Shown: positions 38,601 to 44,820, numbered from the stretch's first letter. The stretch: DNA of 64,000 bases from Burkholderiaceae bacterium (GCA_017992055.1 JAGOPK010000009.1:1-64000), one strand, 5' to 3'. The notes: a model not told the origin generated them from the letters alone. Program-made: numbers and translations.

Positions 38601-41600
38601 GCCATGCCGGCCATCTGACGGTCAGCGGCGGCCGCCTGGTGCTGGACCGCGACGACCAGCTGGGCAGCCTGGCCGGCCGCGACGCCGCCACGCCGGCCCT
38701 GCTCACCTTGGACGGCGGCACGCTGCAGACCTCGGCCGACCTGGACCTGGCCGCCGCGCGTCGGCTGCAGCTGGGCGCGGCCGGCGGCACGCTGGACGTG
38801 CAGGCCGGCACGCTGCGCCTGGACGGCGACATCGTCGAGCGCGATGCCGCGGCCGCGCGCCTGGTCAAGACCGGCGCCGGCAGCCTGGCCCTGGCCGGCG
38901 CCAGCCAGCACCGCGGCGGCACCGAGGTCCGCGCCGGCCTGCTGCAGACCCTGGCCGCCGAGCGCCTGGCCGACAGCGGCAGCCTGCAGCTGGGCGCCGG
39001 CGCGCGCCTGCTGCTGGGCGGCGACGAAACCCTGGCCGGGCTGGCCGATCTGGCCGATCCGGCCGGCGGAGCCAGCTCGCAGATCGACCTGTCCCGCCAC
39101 CAGCTGCGCCTGCAGCAGGACGGCGACAGCCGCTACTCGGGCCGCTGGCTGGCCCAGGACGGTGCGGCCCTGGTCAAGGACGGCAGCGGCACGCTGGACC
39201 TGGCCGGCGCCCTGTCCGGCGCGGCCCGCGTCGCCGTGCTCGGCGGCACGCTGGGCGTGGTGGCGGCCGGCACGCTGGACGGTGGCACGGCGCTGGCCGT
39301 GGCCCGTGGCGCGACGCTGCGCCTGGACCAGACGGCACGCATCGCCACGCTGGACCTGGCCGGCACGCTGGCCGGCAGCGGCGCCGGCCTGCAGGTCGAG
39401 GCCGCCGCCCGGCTGGACTCGGCCACGTTGCAGCTGCCGCTGAGCGCGGCCACGCTGCACAGCAGCGGCGACGTCAGCGCCAGTGCGCCGCTGCGCATCG
39501 CCGGCGAGGCCAGCCTGGGCGCCGGCCGCTTCACGCTGGCGCCGGGGGCCTCGCTGGAGGCCGAGCGCCTGCAGCTGAGCGGCGGCCAGCTGCAGGCCCT
39601 GGATGGCCGTGGCGGCCAGCTCGGTGCGGCCATGCAGGTGCAGCTGACGGCGGCCACGCTGCAGCTGGCCGGGCCCGAGCGCCTGGCCTCGCTGCAGGCG
39701 GGCGATGGCGCGCGCCTGCTGCCGCTGGCCGATGCCGGGGTCGGTGTCGCGGGCGGTGCCGGTGCCGCCCGGCTGGACCTGTCCGGCAGCCTGGTGCTGG
39801 CCGGCAGCGAGCTGTTGTTGCCGCTGTCGGCGCTGGACCTGCTGGCCAGCGGCTCCCAGCGCCTGGCCGCGCCGCTGCAGCTGGCCACGGCGGCGACGCT
39901 GCGCGACGGCCAGTTCCTGCTGGCGCCGGGCGGCCGGCTGGCCGCGCCCAGCCTGCTGCTGCAGTCCGGCCTGCTGCTGACCCACGACGACCAGGCCCTG
40001 GCCGGCACGGCGGCGCTGGGCGTGGCTAGCGGCGCCACGCTGGCCCTGGGCGGCGCCGACCGGGTGCAGACGCTGGACCTGCAGGGCCGGCTGCGCGCCA
40101 CCACGGCGGCCGAGCGTGAAACCGCCGCGCCCGAGGCGACGCCGCGGCTGAGCGCCAGCCAGTCGGTGCGGCTGGACGGTGCGCGCGTCGAGCTGGCCCT
40201 GGACACGCCGCGGCTGGACAGCCTGGGCGAGACGCGGCTGGACGCCGCGGTGCAGGTGGGCGAGCTGGCCACGCTGCAGTCGGGCCGCCTGAGCCTGGGC
40301 GCCGACGCCACGGCCTGGCTGCAGACGCCGCGGCTGCAGGTGCTGGCCGGCGAGCTGTTCACGCTGGGCAGCGGCCAGCTGCGCGGCCCCGAGGGGTCGC
40401 CCGGCCCGGCGCTGTCGCTGGCCGCTGGCAGTCGCTGGTGGCTGGCAGGGGACGAGCGCCTGGGCTGGCTGGACGATGGCACGGCCGCCGTGGCGGCCGG
40501 TACGGCGCTGGCCCGCATCGAGCTGGGCGCGGCGACGCTGACACTGGACATCGGCGCCACCGCGCCGGGCGGTGGCGACGGCGCCGGCAGCGCCATCAGC
40601 GCCTTCAGCGGCGTGCTTGCCGGCAGCGGCAGCCTGGTCAAGCAGGGCGCCGGCCTGCTGCGCCTCACGGCCGCCCAGGCCCATGGCGCCACGCGCATCG
40701 AGGCCGGCACGCTGCAGCTGGGCGCCGGTGGCACGGCGGCCGGCGACGACCAGGCGCGGCTGGGCAGCGGCGCTGTGCTCAACCACGGCACGCTGCGCAT
40801 CGCCCGCGCCGGCACCCTGGTGCTGGACCAGGCCCTCTCGGGCAGCGGCAGCCTGGTGCTCGACGGGCCCGGCACGGTGCAGCTGGCGGCGGCGGCCACG
40901 CATGGCGGCGGCACCGAGCTGCGCCAGGGCCGGCTGCAGACCCTGGGCGCCGAGCGCCTGCCCGATGCCGGCGCGGTGCAGGTGGCCGCCGGCGCCAGCC
41001 TGGAGCTGGGCGGTGACGAGACCCTGGGCCGGTTGAGCCTGGCCGCCGGCGCACCGCTGAGCCTGGGTGGATCGCTGATCGCCACCCAGGGCGATCTGCT
41101 GCTGGGCGGGCCGGTGCGCGTTGCCACCGCCAGGCCCATCCTGCTCAGCGCCGCCGGCCAGCGCATCGAGGCGCTGGACGACGGCAACCGCTGGGGCTCG
41201 CAGCCGCTGTCGCTGCTGGCCGGCCAGCTGCGGCTGTCGGCCGGTGTGATCGACGGTGTCGTGCAGGACCTGGTGCTGGGCAGCGTGGTGCTGGGCGCGG
41301 CGAGCACGCCGTCCGCGGCCGCGCTGGTGCAGGCCAGCGCCACGCCCGATGCCACCGGTGACGGCGCCAGCGACAGCCTGATCCAGGCCGGCCGCCTGAG
41401 CCTGGCCGCCAGCGGCCTGGCCGCCGGCAGCGCGGCGCCCGGCCTGCAGCTGCTGGGCGGCACGTTGGCGCTGCGCGCCCTGGCCCCGGCGCGCTACAGC
41501 CCGCTGCCGCCGCTGGACGGCGGCGGCCTGGCCCTCGATCCATTGCGCGGCCGTGTCATCCAGCTGGCCCAGGACGTCATCAGCCAGCAGGCCGGCGCCA

Positions 41601-42457
41601 CCCTGGTCACCGCGGCCGGCAGCCGGCTGTCGCTGCAGGCCCCGGGCGGTGGCTCGATCACGCTGGCCGACACCGGCAACCGCTTCGACGGCCCGGTGCA
41701 GGCGCTGTCGGGCGCCGGCTATGGCAGTGCCTGGACGGCCAGCGAGCTGCCGGGCTCGCGCGAGGTCGGCCAGTCGCGCATCTCGCTGGCCGGCGAGGTG
41801 CTGAACATCGGCGGCGCCGGCCTGGAGGCCGACATGGTGCGGCTGGCGGCCGGCCGCCTGGCCACCACCGAGGGCAGCGTGATCGCCGCGCGGCTCTGGT
41901 ACAACGACAGCGCCCAGGGCCTGCAGAACTCGGCGCCGGGCCTGCAGATCACGCTGCTGCCGGCGGCCTTCGGCAGTGCCCAGGCCTTTGGCAGCAGCGA
42001 TGCGCCGATCAACACCAATGTCGGCGGCCGCAGCCTGGGCCAGCGCAGCGAGGGCCTGGGCGCCGGCTTTGTGCAGCTGCTGCCGCGCAACGGCGCCAGC
42101 GGCACGACGGTGGTGTTCCTGGCCGGGCCCAGCCAGGGCGAGGCCGGCTACGGTTTCTTCCACGACGGCGCCGGCAGCCAGGGCGAGCTGCCGCTGTTCT
42201 ACAACGGCGTGCTGCCGGCCACGCCGCAGCTGTCGGGTTCGCTGTCGGCGGTGGCGGCCACCAGCGAGAGCGCGCGCCGCGAGCGCTTCGAGGAGGTGGT
42301 GCGCACCGAGAACGTGGCCATCCGGCTGCGTGCCGGCGTCATCGCCGAGGTCGGCCCGGGCCGCGCCGCCACCCAGGGCAGCGAAGGCCTGCGGCGTGCC
42401 CCCAGCTGCGAGGCGGCGCCGCTGCGGCTGGACTGCGTGGCGCCGGCGGCACGATGA
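26609..42457 (+). CDS. Giant TpsA exoprotein (filamentous haemagglutinin-type, PATR repeats)
   Basis: A 5282-residue secreted protein encoded by 15.8 kb, a quarter of the window. A Sec signal peptide ends at PAWA (34). The two-partner-secretion domain follows, with FNRVTG (92-97) and the NPxG-type SNPRGVIFG (116-124), then GTLLLDPKTLEIGS near 428, a motif common after this domain. From about residue 590 to 4600 the protein is a chain of autotransporter-associated (PATR) beta-strand repeats of the form LSGANTYSGGTTVSAGTL, predicted to build a long beta-helix fibre. There is no C-terminal barrel; export relies on TpsB. The only cysteines I noticed are the C-terminal pair C5267 and C5276. It overlaps tpsB by 26 bases and the caspase gene by four. 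Some repeats are nearly identical in DNA. Confidence 0.93.
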   Translation: MRSSAGSIDGLRRRWRPRHTSLAAALLLAGPAWALPQGGVGTSGGVSWQQTAPGQLQITQSTPRAAIDWQQFSIAAGEQLRIAQPDAAAILFNRVTGADPSLILGRLQANGRVFLSNPRGVIFGAGSQVDVGGLVATTLRLDGTSLAQGRWRLHGDAASSGELRAEGEIRAPGGTVALIAPSLSVGGSITAARLGLAAVQSVEVDVDGDGLIFFNARADDLDARLRLLPSARLQAGSAELRARARAGFADTVLNLDGVVRAQGLALRDGQVVVDGGSAGITRVAGELQADGAGGLRGGEITVLGQDLLVESGARLEASGALGGGQLRLGGDFQGRLAGLYPHARQLLVRPGAQLLADATQSGDGGLVVLWSAQATRFGGQASARGGLLGGDGGLVEVSSAGWLDFRGQVDLRAGPAGGRAGTLLLDPKTLEIGSTANLNGDATTGDDLAAATLAAGDQSGLDSKITAAKVSQLLGTASVSLAATDAISVLAAISAGAGDTPGSLSLTATGASGSISIERSITLRGASSTLTLSAATLNLGATGQSLTLTAAGGLQLPSSRTLNVASGASVDIAAPLSGTALTKAGAGTLQLSAANTYSGGTTVSAGTLKAGVATAWTVATPEDPSVLASGPFGLGQVTVSSGASVDLAGFAVDNAWRLAGQGLADAGALHSSSGAASSTGALTLASGAEVGLGAASGASLSLSGVIASDPANAARGLAKHGDGVLSLSGANTYTGGTTVLAGTLVAARSSSLDEQQQLQSGALGTGRVTLEAGSTLQLNAALLHNTLRLEGDASLVNAAAAQLAGAIDEGASPARLSKSGAGLLTLSAANSYSGGTTVEAGGLVAGRASSSTAGVLSDGPFGLGRVDVAKGASVDLAGFVVDNAWQLTGLGLNDAGALHSSTGSGGASAGALSLQWLADPDGSSEAGLGAASGATLTLSGAVTDAGGTEVMKLVKLGTGSVVLSGAAAPGLGSRIDAGTLQVGAGGSSGSLTGAVQIDQGATLAFARSSALTVASLISGAGRLQQSGTAALTLSGANTYAGGTAVDGGSLVAGRASSSTAGVLSSGPFGLGRVDVAKGASVDLAGFVVDNAWQLTGLGLNDVGALHSSTGSGGASAGALSLQWLADPDGSSEAGLGAASGATLTLSGAVTDAGGTELMTLVKLGTGKVVLSGAAAPGLGSRIDAGTLQVGAGGSSGSLTGAVQIDLGATLAFARSSALTVASLISGDGRLQQSGTAALTLSGANTYAGGTAVDGGSLVAGRASSSTAGVLSSGPFGVGRVDVASGASVDLAGFGVDNDWRLSGLGLNGAGALRSSSGAGGASAGDIALAASTAIGVATDATLSLSGAIVDAASGAAALALRGGGLLKLSAAAAPGAGTTLEAGTLQLRDGAGGAGGELGGAIRIETGATLELLRSSNLSLAGALSGDGSLVQGGSGRVTLAHSLGFGGQLRLAAGSLLLSGANALLDLDTLTLQGGELDLGGSGLHQASTLQLQGGSLVHGELQAGAVQAQSGSVAAVLKGGFELVKTGTGLLTLSGANTYSGGTSVQAGTLQLGADSSGSAGALTAGPLGTGTVQISATAVVELDGHAVDNAWLLSDSAQLRNSQGQARSAGSLGLADQSSLSVGNSALQPEDEAAVRLSLAGTLDASSGLRKLGGGRLVLTGNASVSGGTTLAAGVLQLGDGTALGGGMLSGDIANSGLLVFQRAADVVFAGRISGSGALQQAGSGMLTLTADHSHSGGTTVAAGTLRLGNGGSSGQVAGDIDLAAGTRLVLQRSDALQLSAVIRGDGALEQQGSGRLTLSGANSFGGGLQVLAGELVAGSSSSGAAGQLQSGPFGTGTVQVAAGAGVDLAGQRVDNAWRLAGSGLAGAGALRNGLAGSSASSDGELLLDGAVSLGRAATAQLSLGGVIADADAGAAGLLSVVGDGLLRLSAANPFAGGLDVAAGRVQAGRASSGNAGALASSPLGLGQVVVHDGAAVDLAGFRIDNAWSLAGLGDDGLGALRSSSGAARSSGQVALQADVGLGASAGASLRLDADLVDQSMNDSTLSVLGTGELVLAGDSGHRGGTAIGAGTLRLGVGGSSGSVMGDIANAGRLVFQRSDDWVFAERISGSGSVEQAGSGRLSFSANHSYSGGTTISAGTLRLGVGGGSGSVTGNIANQGALVFQRSDNLGFGGVISGSGRVEQAGTARLTFTANHSYSGGTTISAGTLRLGNGGTAGSVAGDIANQGALVFQRSNDWVYAGAISGSGRVEQAGSGRLTLTANHSHSGGTAISAGTLRLGNGGTAGSVVGDIANEGALVFQRSDDWVYAGAISGSGRVEQAGSGRLSFSADHSYGGGTTISAGTLRLGTGGVTGSVLGDIVNNGSLVFQRSDDRVFGSLISGSGGVEQAGSGQLSFIGQQSYSGGTRIRAGTLRLGQGGTAGGVVGDLHIDAAGSLVFQRSDDLVFGGAISGSGRLEQAGSGMLSLGADQRGSGPTRISSGTLRLVDGSGSTTLGGDIGNDGLLIVERSQDLTLTGDLSGSGRLQKSGSGVLSLSGTATPGGGTTVSAGVLRLVDADGGGGGGGSLAGALSLDSGAALVFQRSGDLTHAGLIGGAGRVEQAGSGRLTLTADQGYGGGTTISAGTLRLGDGGAAGSVSGNIANQGLLVFEHGSDRVFGGVISGSGRVEQAGTARLTFTANHSYSGGTTISAGTLRLGNGGTAGSVAGDIVNDGVLVFQRSDNLGFGGVISGSGRVEQAGTARLSFTANHSYSGGTSISAGTLRLGNGGTAGSVLGDIANHGALVFQRSDDWVYAGTISGSGRVEQAGSGRLILSANHSHSGGTSISAGTLQLGNGGSTGSVAGDIANEGALVFQRSDDWVYAGLISGSGRVEQAGGGRLTFTAGHSYGGGTRISAGTLQLGTGGVTGSVLGDITNHGALVFQRSDDWVFGGQISGSGRVEQAGSGRLSFSADHLYSGGTTVSAGSLALGLGGSQGGLIGDVQLAAGSLLLVQRSDALSLGGAISGAGALWLSGGGSLTLAGTSGFAGGTRVIAGRLIAGRDSRNGPGAALLDGPFGRGAVVVEAGAEVDLAGHRVDNDWRLAGGLLRNSLGDAASAGALDLQAATELNVADGATLSLQGASQGTGALHKRGAGRLLLAGDSLRSGATEIEQGQLAISGGVDRSGSGALRVAAGASLDLGDGAELTRPLQLDGGSLVNSRGTARISGSGLLLGADSVVDRQGLGLTLAAPLDDGGSGAGLRLIGNGQLVLAADGSLSGGLSLEAGSLVLASASALSGSSLVLAAGTTLSLAASSRIAGLDGAGQVALGTHTLTLGDAADHRLSGGISGAGGLIKQGSGALELAGPLNYSGPTQVAAGSLLLASGSTLAGGAVSLAGDASVLLQLRSDQSWASLNGLGGNSGSGATLQLLDGARLSIGSDGSDSRFAGSIVGDGGLSKLGAGTLSLAGSVGHSGATRVEQGRLVLESASAGSAASAYRLEGAATLQLLADSQLGALSGAAGSQVLLGGTLSLLGLGGDQLLASNLSGAGGLVKQGDNRLTLSGDNRYQGATAVLGGTLAIAADAALGLAPAQATPGQLLLDGGRLQWLGAAGGRSSLAATRGIAIGPGGAQLQLAAGHQLDLPATLSDAQAAGLPAGLVVAGAGMLRLAAANSRAGATRVEGGATLVLAAEVGEAALGPAPLLASPQHLQLDGGTLRSEASLSLAATRGLSLGAGGGQLEVAAGSTLTLGAALAETPELVDLGTQGLRSAADGLLHIRGGGQVLLAEGDSSRLGPTRVSGGSLLALHSDGALGQAPAQAQAGWLQLDGGGLRVLADLALAPSRGLSIGSGGALLDIAAGQRLTLAGALDDAAGLTGSGNTPYGTLTLAGGGLLWADAAMTSQRGGATEIRGGTGFSLLRDDQLGQLPGRDGRDAAALRLDGGRLLWRDSATLAAGRGLAIGASGATLDLAEGVTLTLAGALSAWTDATPDTSAATLAQALLHQTGAGSLVLAGATPASHAGHLTVSGGRLVLDRDDQLGSLAGRDAATPALLTLDGGTLQTSADLDLAAARRLQLGAAGGTLDVQAGTLRLDGDIVERDAAAARLVKTGAGSLALAGASQHRGGTEVRAGLLQTLAAERLADSGSLQLGAGARLLLGGDETLAGLADLADPAGGASSQIDLSRHQLRLQQDGDSRYSGRWLAQDGAALVKDGSGTLDLAGALSGAARVAVLGGTLGVVAAGTLDGGTALAVARGATLRLDQTARIATLDLAGTLAGSGAGLQVEAAARLDSATLQLPLSAATLHSSGDVSASAPLRIAGEASLGAGRFTLAPGASLEAERLQLSGGQLQALDGRGGQLGAAMQVQLTAATLQLAGPERLASLQAGDGARLLPLADAGVGVAGGAGAARLDLSGSLVLAGSELLLPLSALDLLASGSQRLAAPLQLATAATLRDGQFLLAPGGRLAAPSLLLQSGLLLTHDDQALAGTAALGVASGATLALGGADRVQTLDLQGRLRATTAAERETAAPEATPRLSASQSVRLDGARVELALDTPRLDSLGETRLDAAVQVGELATLQSGRLSLGADATAWLQTPRLQVLAGELFTLGSGQLRGPEGSPGPALSLAAGSRWWLAGDERLGWLDDGTAAVAAGTALARIELGAATLTLDIGATAPGGGDGAGSAISAFSGVLAGSGSLVKQGAGLLRLTAAQAHGATRIEAGTLQLGAGGTAAGDDQARLGSGAVLNHGTLRIARAGTLVLDQALSGSGSLVLDGPGTVQLAAAATHGGGTELRQGRLQTLGAERLPDAGAVQVAAGASLELGGDETLGRLSLAAGAPLSLGGSLIATQGDLLLGGPVRVATARPILLSAAGQRIEALDDGNRWGSQPLSLLAGQLRLSAGVIDGVVQDLVLGSVVLGAASTPSAAALVQASATPDATGDGASDSLIQAGRLSLAASGLAAGSAAPGLQLLGGTLALRALAPARYSPLPPLDGGGLALDPLRGRVIQLAQDVISQQAGATLVTAAGSRLSLQAPGGGSITLADTGNRFDGPVQALSGAGYGSAWTASELPGSREVGQSRISLAGEVLNIGGAGLEADMVRLAAGRLATTEGSVIAARLWYNDSAQGLQNSAPGLQITLLPAAFGSAQAFGSSDAPINTNVGGRSLGQRSEGLGAGFVQLLPRNGASGTTVVFLAGPSQGEAGYGFFHDGAGSQGELPLFYNGVLPATPQLSGSLSAVAATSESARRERFEEVVRTENVAIRLRAGVIAEVGPGRAATQGSEGLRRAPSCEAAPLRLDCVAPAAR
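29093..30334 (+). repeat. 621-bp tandem coding repeat in tpsA (two full copies plus a partial third)
   Basis: Copies start at 29093 and 29714 and are almost identical in DNA; a diverging third copy begins at 30335 and fades after about 30570. Each unit is 207 codons and starts with GANTYAGGTAVDGGSLVAGR or a close variant. The exact multiple of three preserves the frame. The near identity points to recent duplication or gene conversion. Confidence 0.9.
32807..34036 (+). repeat. 204-bp tandem coding repeat array, block 1
   Basis: The GGCGGCACC landmark recurs at 32807, 33011, 33215, 33419, 33623 and 33827, i.e. five exact 204-base (68-residue) steps, followed by one 210-base unit. Each unit reads roughly GGTTISAGTLRLGNGG, GSVAGDIANQGALVFQRSD, ISGSGRVEQAGSGRL. 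The order of unit variants is repeated in block 2. Confidence 0.92.
34463..35482 (+). repeat. 204-bp tandem coding repeat array, block 2
   Basis: The same landmark recurs at 34463, 34667, 34871, 35075, 35279 and 35483, again five exact 204-base steps. The succession of unit endings (HSYS, HSYS, HSHS, HSYG) is the same as in block 1, so block 2 looks like a segmental copy of block 1 displaced by 1656 bases. Confidence 0.92.
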
Positions 42458-43875
42458 CCGACGCCCGCCGCCGCCATCTGCTCGGGGCCACGCTGCTGGC
42501 CCCGGCCGGGTTGTGGGGCCAGACCCCGCCAGTGCCGGCGTCGGCCCCAGCGGCGGCTGACCCGCCGGTCGATCCCGGCCGCATCGCCCTGGTCATCGGC
42601 AACCGCGACTATCCCGACGGCTTCGACCTGCCGCCCATCCACAAGAACGCACGTGACCTGGCCGCGGTGCTGCGCCAGCGCGGCTTCGGCGTGAACCTGG
42701 TGCTCGATGCCCAGCCGGCGCAGGCGCGCGCCGCCGTCGATGCCTTCATCGGCCGCGTGCAGGCCGCGCCCGAGGACGCCACCGCGCTGTTCTACTTCAG
42801 CGGCCATGGCCTGCAGCTGGACAGCGAGAACCTGCTGCTGGGCGCCGGCGTGGCGCCCAAGGGCAGCCGCGTGCGCCTGCACGACGGCAGCCTGACGCTG
42901 AACCGCGACCTGGTGGCGCGCCTGCCGCGGCGCCAGCGCGGCCTGTCGATCGCCATCATCGACGCCTGCCGCAGCGACCTGGGCGGCCCGGCCCGCGCCA
43001 GCGATGCGCTGAACCAGGAGGAGCCGCCGCTGGGCTGTCTGATCGCCTTTTCCACCGGCGCCGGCCAGTACGCGCTGGCGCCCATCGACGAGAACCGCAA
43101 CACCTACTACACCCGCGAGCTGGTGCGGCTGATGGGCCAGGAGCCCGACGACCTGCCGCTGCCGCTGCTGTTCGAGGCCGTCAAGCGCGAGACCGAGCGC
43201 GCCATGCGCCAGGACTTCCGCGATCCGCGTTTCGCCCGCTTCGTGCAGCGGCCCTTTGTCGCCAAGAACGTGCCCGACGAAGCCGCGTTCCGGCTGGCGC
43301 CGCGCAGCCTCCAGCCGGCCCCGCCGCCGCCGCCCCGCTTCAGCCAGGCCGACGAGGACGCCGACTGGGCGGCGCTGCAGGCCGCGCTGTGGCCGCCCGA
43401 TGTGCTGCGCGCGGCCGAGCGCTTTCTCAGCCGCCACGCCGAAGCCCAGCGCCAGCGCCGCCTGGCCGCCGAGGTGGCCGCCGATGGCGCCCGCCTGGCT
43501 GCCAGCCTGCTGCGCCGGCCGGAGCTGCTGCTCAACCGCAGCGCCTTCACGGCGCCGGCCCTGCCGGGCACGGCGCCGGGCGCGCCCGTCGACGAGGCGC
43601 TGGACACCGACATGCGCAAGGCCGGCCGCGGCGACAAGGATGCCGCCGCCCGTGTCGGCCGGCGCTGGGCCAGCAATGCGCAGCGTGGCCCGGTGCGCTC
43701 GCGTTACGAGGGCTGGATGCAGCTGGCGGCCGAGCTGGGCAACGGCATCGCCAGCTACGAGCTGGCCCTGCACTTCCGCCGCCACGACCAGCCGCAGGCC
43801 GCGGCGCGCTGGGAGGCCAGGGCGGTGGAGCTGGGCTACACGCCGCCGCCGACGCTGGACCACTATCGCAAGTGA
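42454..43875 (+). CDS. Exported caspase-fold (peptidase C14) protein with Sel1-like tail
   Basis: A 473-residue protein. An N-terminal export signal has a twin-arginine-like RRRHLLGATLLAPAGLWG (5-22). The caspase p20-like domain (about 42-270) starts RIALVIGNRDYP; the catalytic dyad is intact, with His118 in FYFSGHGLQ and Cys172 in IIDACRSD. A Pro-rich linker (about 287-297) leads to a helical C-terminal part with a Sel1-type repeat (AAELGNGIASYELALHFRRH). Bacterial members usually cleave after Arg or Lys (orthocaspases) and act as specific processing or self-killing enzymes. Its ATG overlaps the tpsA stop (ATGA), so it is co-translated with the giant exoprotein; processing of TpsA or an envelope role is inferred. 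Confidence 0.9.
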   Translation: MTDARRRHLLGATLLAPAGLWGQTPPVPASAPAAADPPVDPGRIALVIGNRDYPDGFDLPPIHKNARDLAAVLRQRGFGVNLVLDAQPAQARAAVDAFIGRVQAAPEDATALFYFSGHGLQLDSENLLLGAGVAPKGSRVRLHDGSLTLNRDLVARLPRRQRGLSIAIIDACRSDLGGPARASDALNQEEPPLGCLIAFSTGAGQYALAPIDENRNTYYTRELVRLMGQEPDDLPLPLLFEAVKRETERAMRQDFRDPRFARFVQRPFVAKNVPDEAAFRLAPRSLQPAPPPPPRFSQADEDADWAALQAALWPPDVLRAAERFLSRHAEAQRQRRLAAEVAADGARLAASLLRRPELLLNRSAFTAPALPGTAPGAPVDEALDTDMRKAGRGDKDAAARVGRRWASNAQRGPVRSRYEGWMQLAAELGNGIASYELALHFRRHDQPQAAARWEARAVELGYTPPPTLDHYRK

Positions 43876-43903
43876 GGCGGGGTGTGTGGCGTGCTGCGTG
43901 GCC

Positions 43904-43988
43904 TGGTGCGCGGGACGGGACTCGAACCCGTATGCCTTGCGGCTGCGGAGTTTAAGTCCGCTACGTCTACCGATTCCGTCACCCGCGC
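43904..43988 (-). tRNA. tRNA-Leu (anticodon TAA)
   Basis: Read on the minus strand, the acceptor stem GCGCGGG (43988-43982) pairs with CCCGCGC, and the 3' CCA is encoded (43906-43904). The anticodon stem-loop GCGGA-CTTAAAC-TCCGC gives TAA; a long variable arm follows, as expected for a class II leucine tRNA, and the T arm is ACGGG-TTCGAGT-CCCGT. It sits between the caspase gene and murI. Confidence 0.95.
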
Positions 43989-44004
43989 CGGGGAGGGACG
44001 GCGA

Positions 44005-44820
44005 TCATAGGTCCAGCGCCTCGGCCACGGCGTCGGCCTGCAGCCAGCGCCGCGCGGCCGCCTGCAGCGCGGCCGGATGGCCGGTGCTCAGCAGGCGCAG
44101 CGGCGCCGGCATGGCCGGCTGCGGCGCCTCGGCCAGGCCCAGCAGTTGCTGCACGCGGCGCGCCACCGCGTCGGCGGTGTCGATCAGCTGCACATCGGGC
44201 GGCAGGCGCTCGGCCAGGGCCTCGGCCACCAGCGGATAGTGGGTGCAGCCCAGGGCCACGGTGTCGGCGCCGCTGGCGCGCAGCGCACTCGCAAAACCGT
44301 CCAGCAGCGCGCCCAGGTGCGGCGAATCGGGGGCCTCGGTCTCGATGGCGTCGGCCAGGCCCGGGCAGGGGATGGCATGCACCCGGGCCTGGCCGGCATG
44401 GCGCGCGATCAGCTCGGCCACGCGCGGGCTGGCCAGCGTGCCGGGCGTGGCCATCACGCCGACCTGGCCGTTGCGGCTGGCCGCGGCCGCCGGCTTGATG
44501 CCGGGCTCGACGCCGACGAAGGCCATCTGCGGCCAGCGCGCGCGCAGCGCGGTGATGGCCTGCGTGGTGGCGGTGTTGCAGGCCACCAGCACCAGGTCCA
44601 CGCCGGCCTCGTCGATCAGCCAGCCGGCCAGCTGCAGGCTGCGCGCCACCACCCAGTCGCTGCTGCGCTCGCCCCAGGGCGTGTGGCGCGCATCGGCCAC
44701 ATAGGTGCAGGCCGCCTGCGGCAGGCGCTGGCGCAGTGCGCGCAGCACCGACAGGCCGCCGATGCCGGAGTCGAAGATGCCGAGGTGGGGAGGGCGGGGC
44801 GCTGCGGCGGCTGGGGTCAT
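44005..44820 (-). CDS. murI: Glutamate racemase
   Basis: A 271-residue cytoplasmic enzyme that makes D-glutamate for peptidoglycan. The signatures are GIFDSGIGGLSVL (Asp17, Ser18), the first catalytic cysteine in LVACNTATT (Cys81) and the second in LGCTHYP (Cys192). Both cysteines act as acid/base pair, so the enzyme should be active. Length is normal for the family (about 265-285). The nine-residue Ala/Pro-rich start is typical of high-GC genomes. The gene lies just downstream of tRNA-Leu on the same strand and diverges from etfBA, with a long palindrome in the shared upstream region. Confidence 0.95.
   Translation of the reverse strand: MTPAAAAPRPPHLGIFDSGIGGLSVLRALRQRLPQAACTYVADARHTPWGERSSDWVVARSLQLAGWLIDEAGVDLVLVACNTATTQAITALRARWPQMAFVGVEPGIKPAAAASRNGQVGVMATPGTLASPRVAELIARHAGQARVHAIPCPGLADAIETEAPDSPHLGALLDGFASALRASGADTVALGCTHYPLVAEALAERLPPDVQLIDTADAVARRVQQLLGLAEAPQPAMPAPLRLLSTGHPAALQAAARRWLQADAVAEALDL

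Noticed and set aside
26618-42163. A single open frame of about 5180 codons on the strand opposite tpsA
   Set aside because: It mirrors the sense gene codon by codon. In very GC-rich, repeat-built sequence with almost no TTA, CTA or TCA triplets in the matching register, stops simply do not arise. The translated text (Gln/Ala/Arg-rich, no domains, no ribosome-binding site) looks like an artefact, while the sense frame has a signal peptide, a TPS domain and regular repeats.
24880-42457. Contact-dependent inhibition (CDI) system
   Set aside because: TpsB-TpsA order fits, but the TpsA C-terminus has no VENN/ELYN-type motif or toxin domain that I can see and no small immunity gene follows; the next gene is a caspase-fold protein with its own export signal.
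43876-44004. Possible integration site at the 3' end of tRNA-Leu next to the TPS locus
   Set aside because: No integrase and no repeat of the tRNA end were seen in the window, and base composition is uniform on both sides, so there is no support for an island boundary here.
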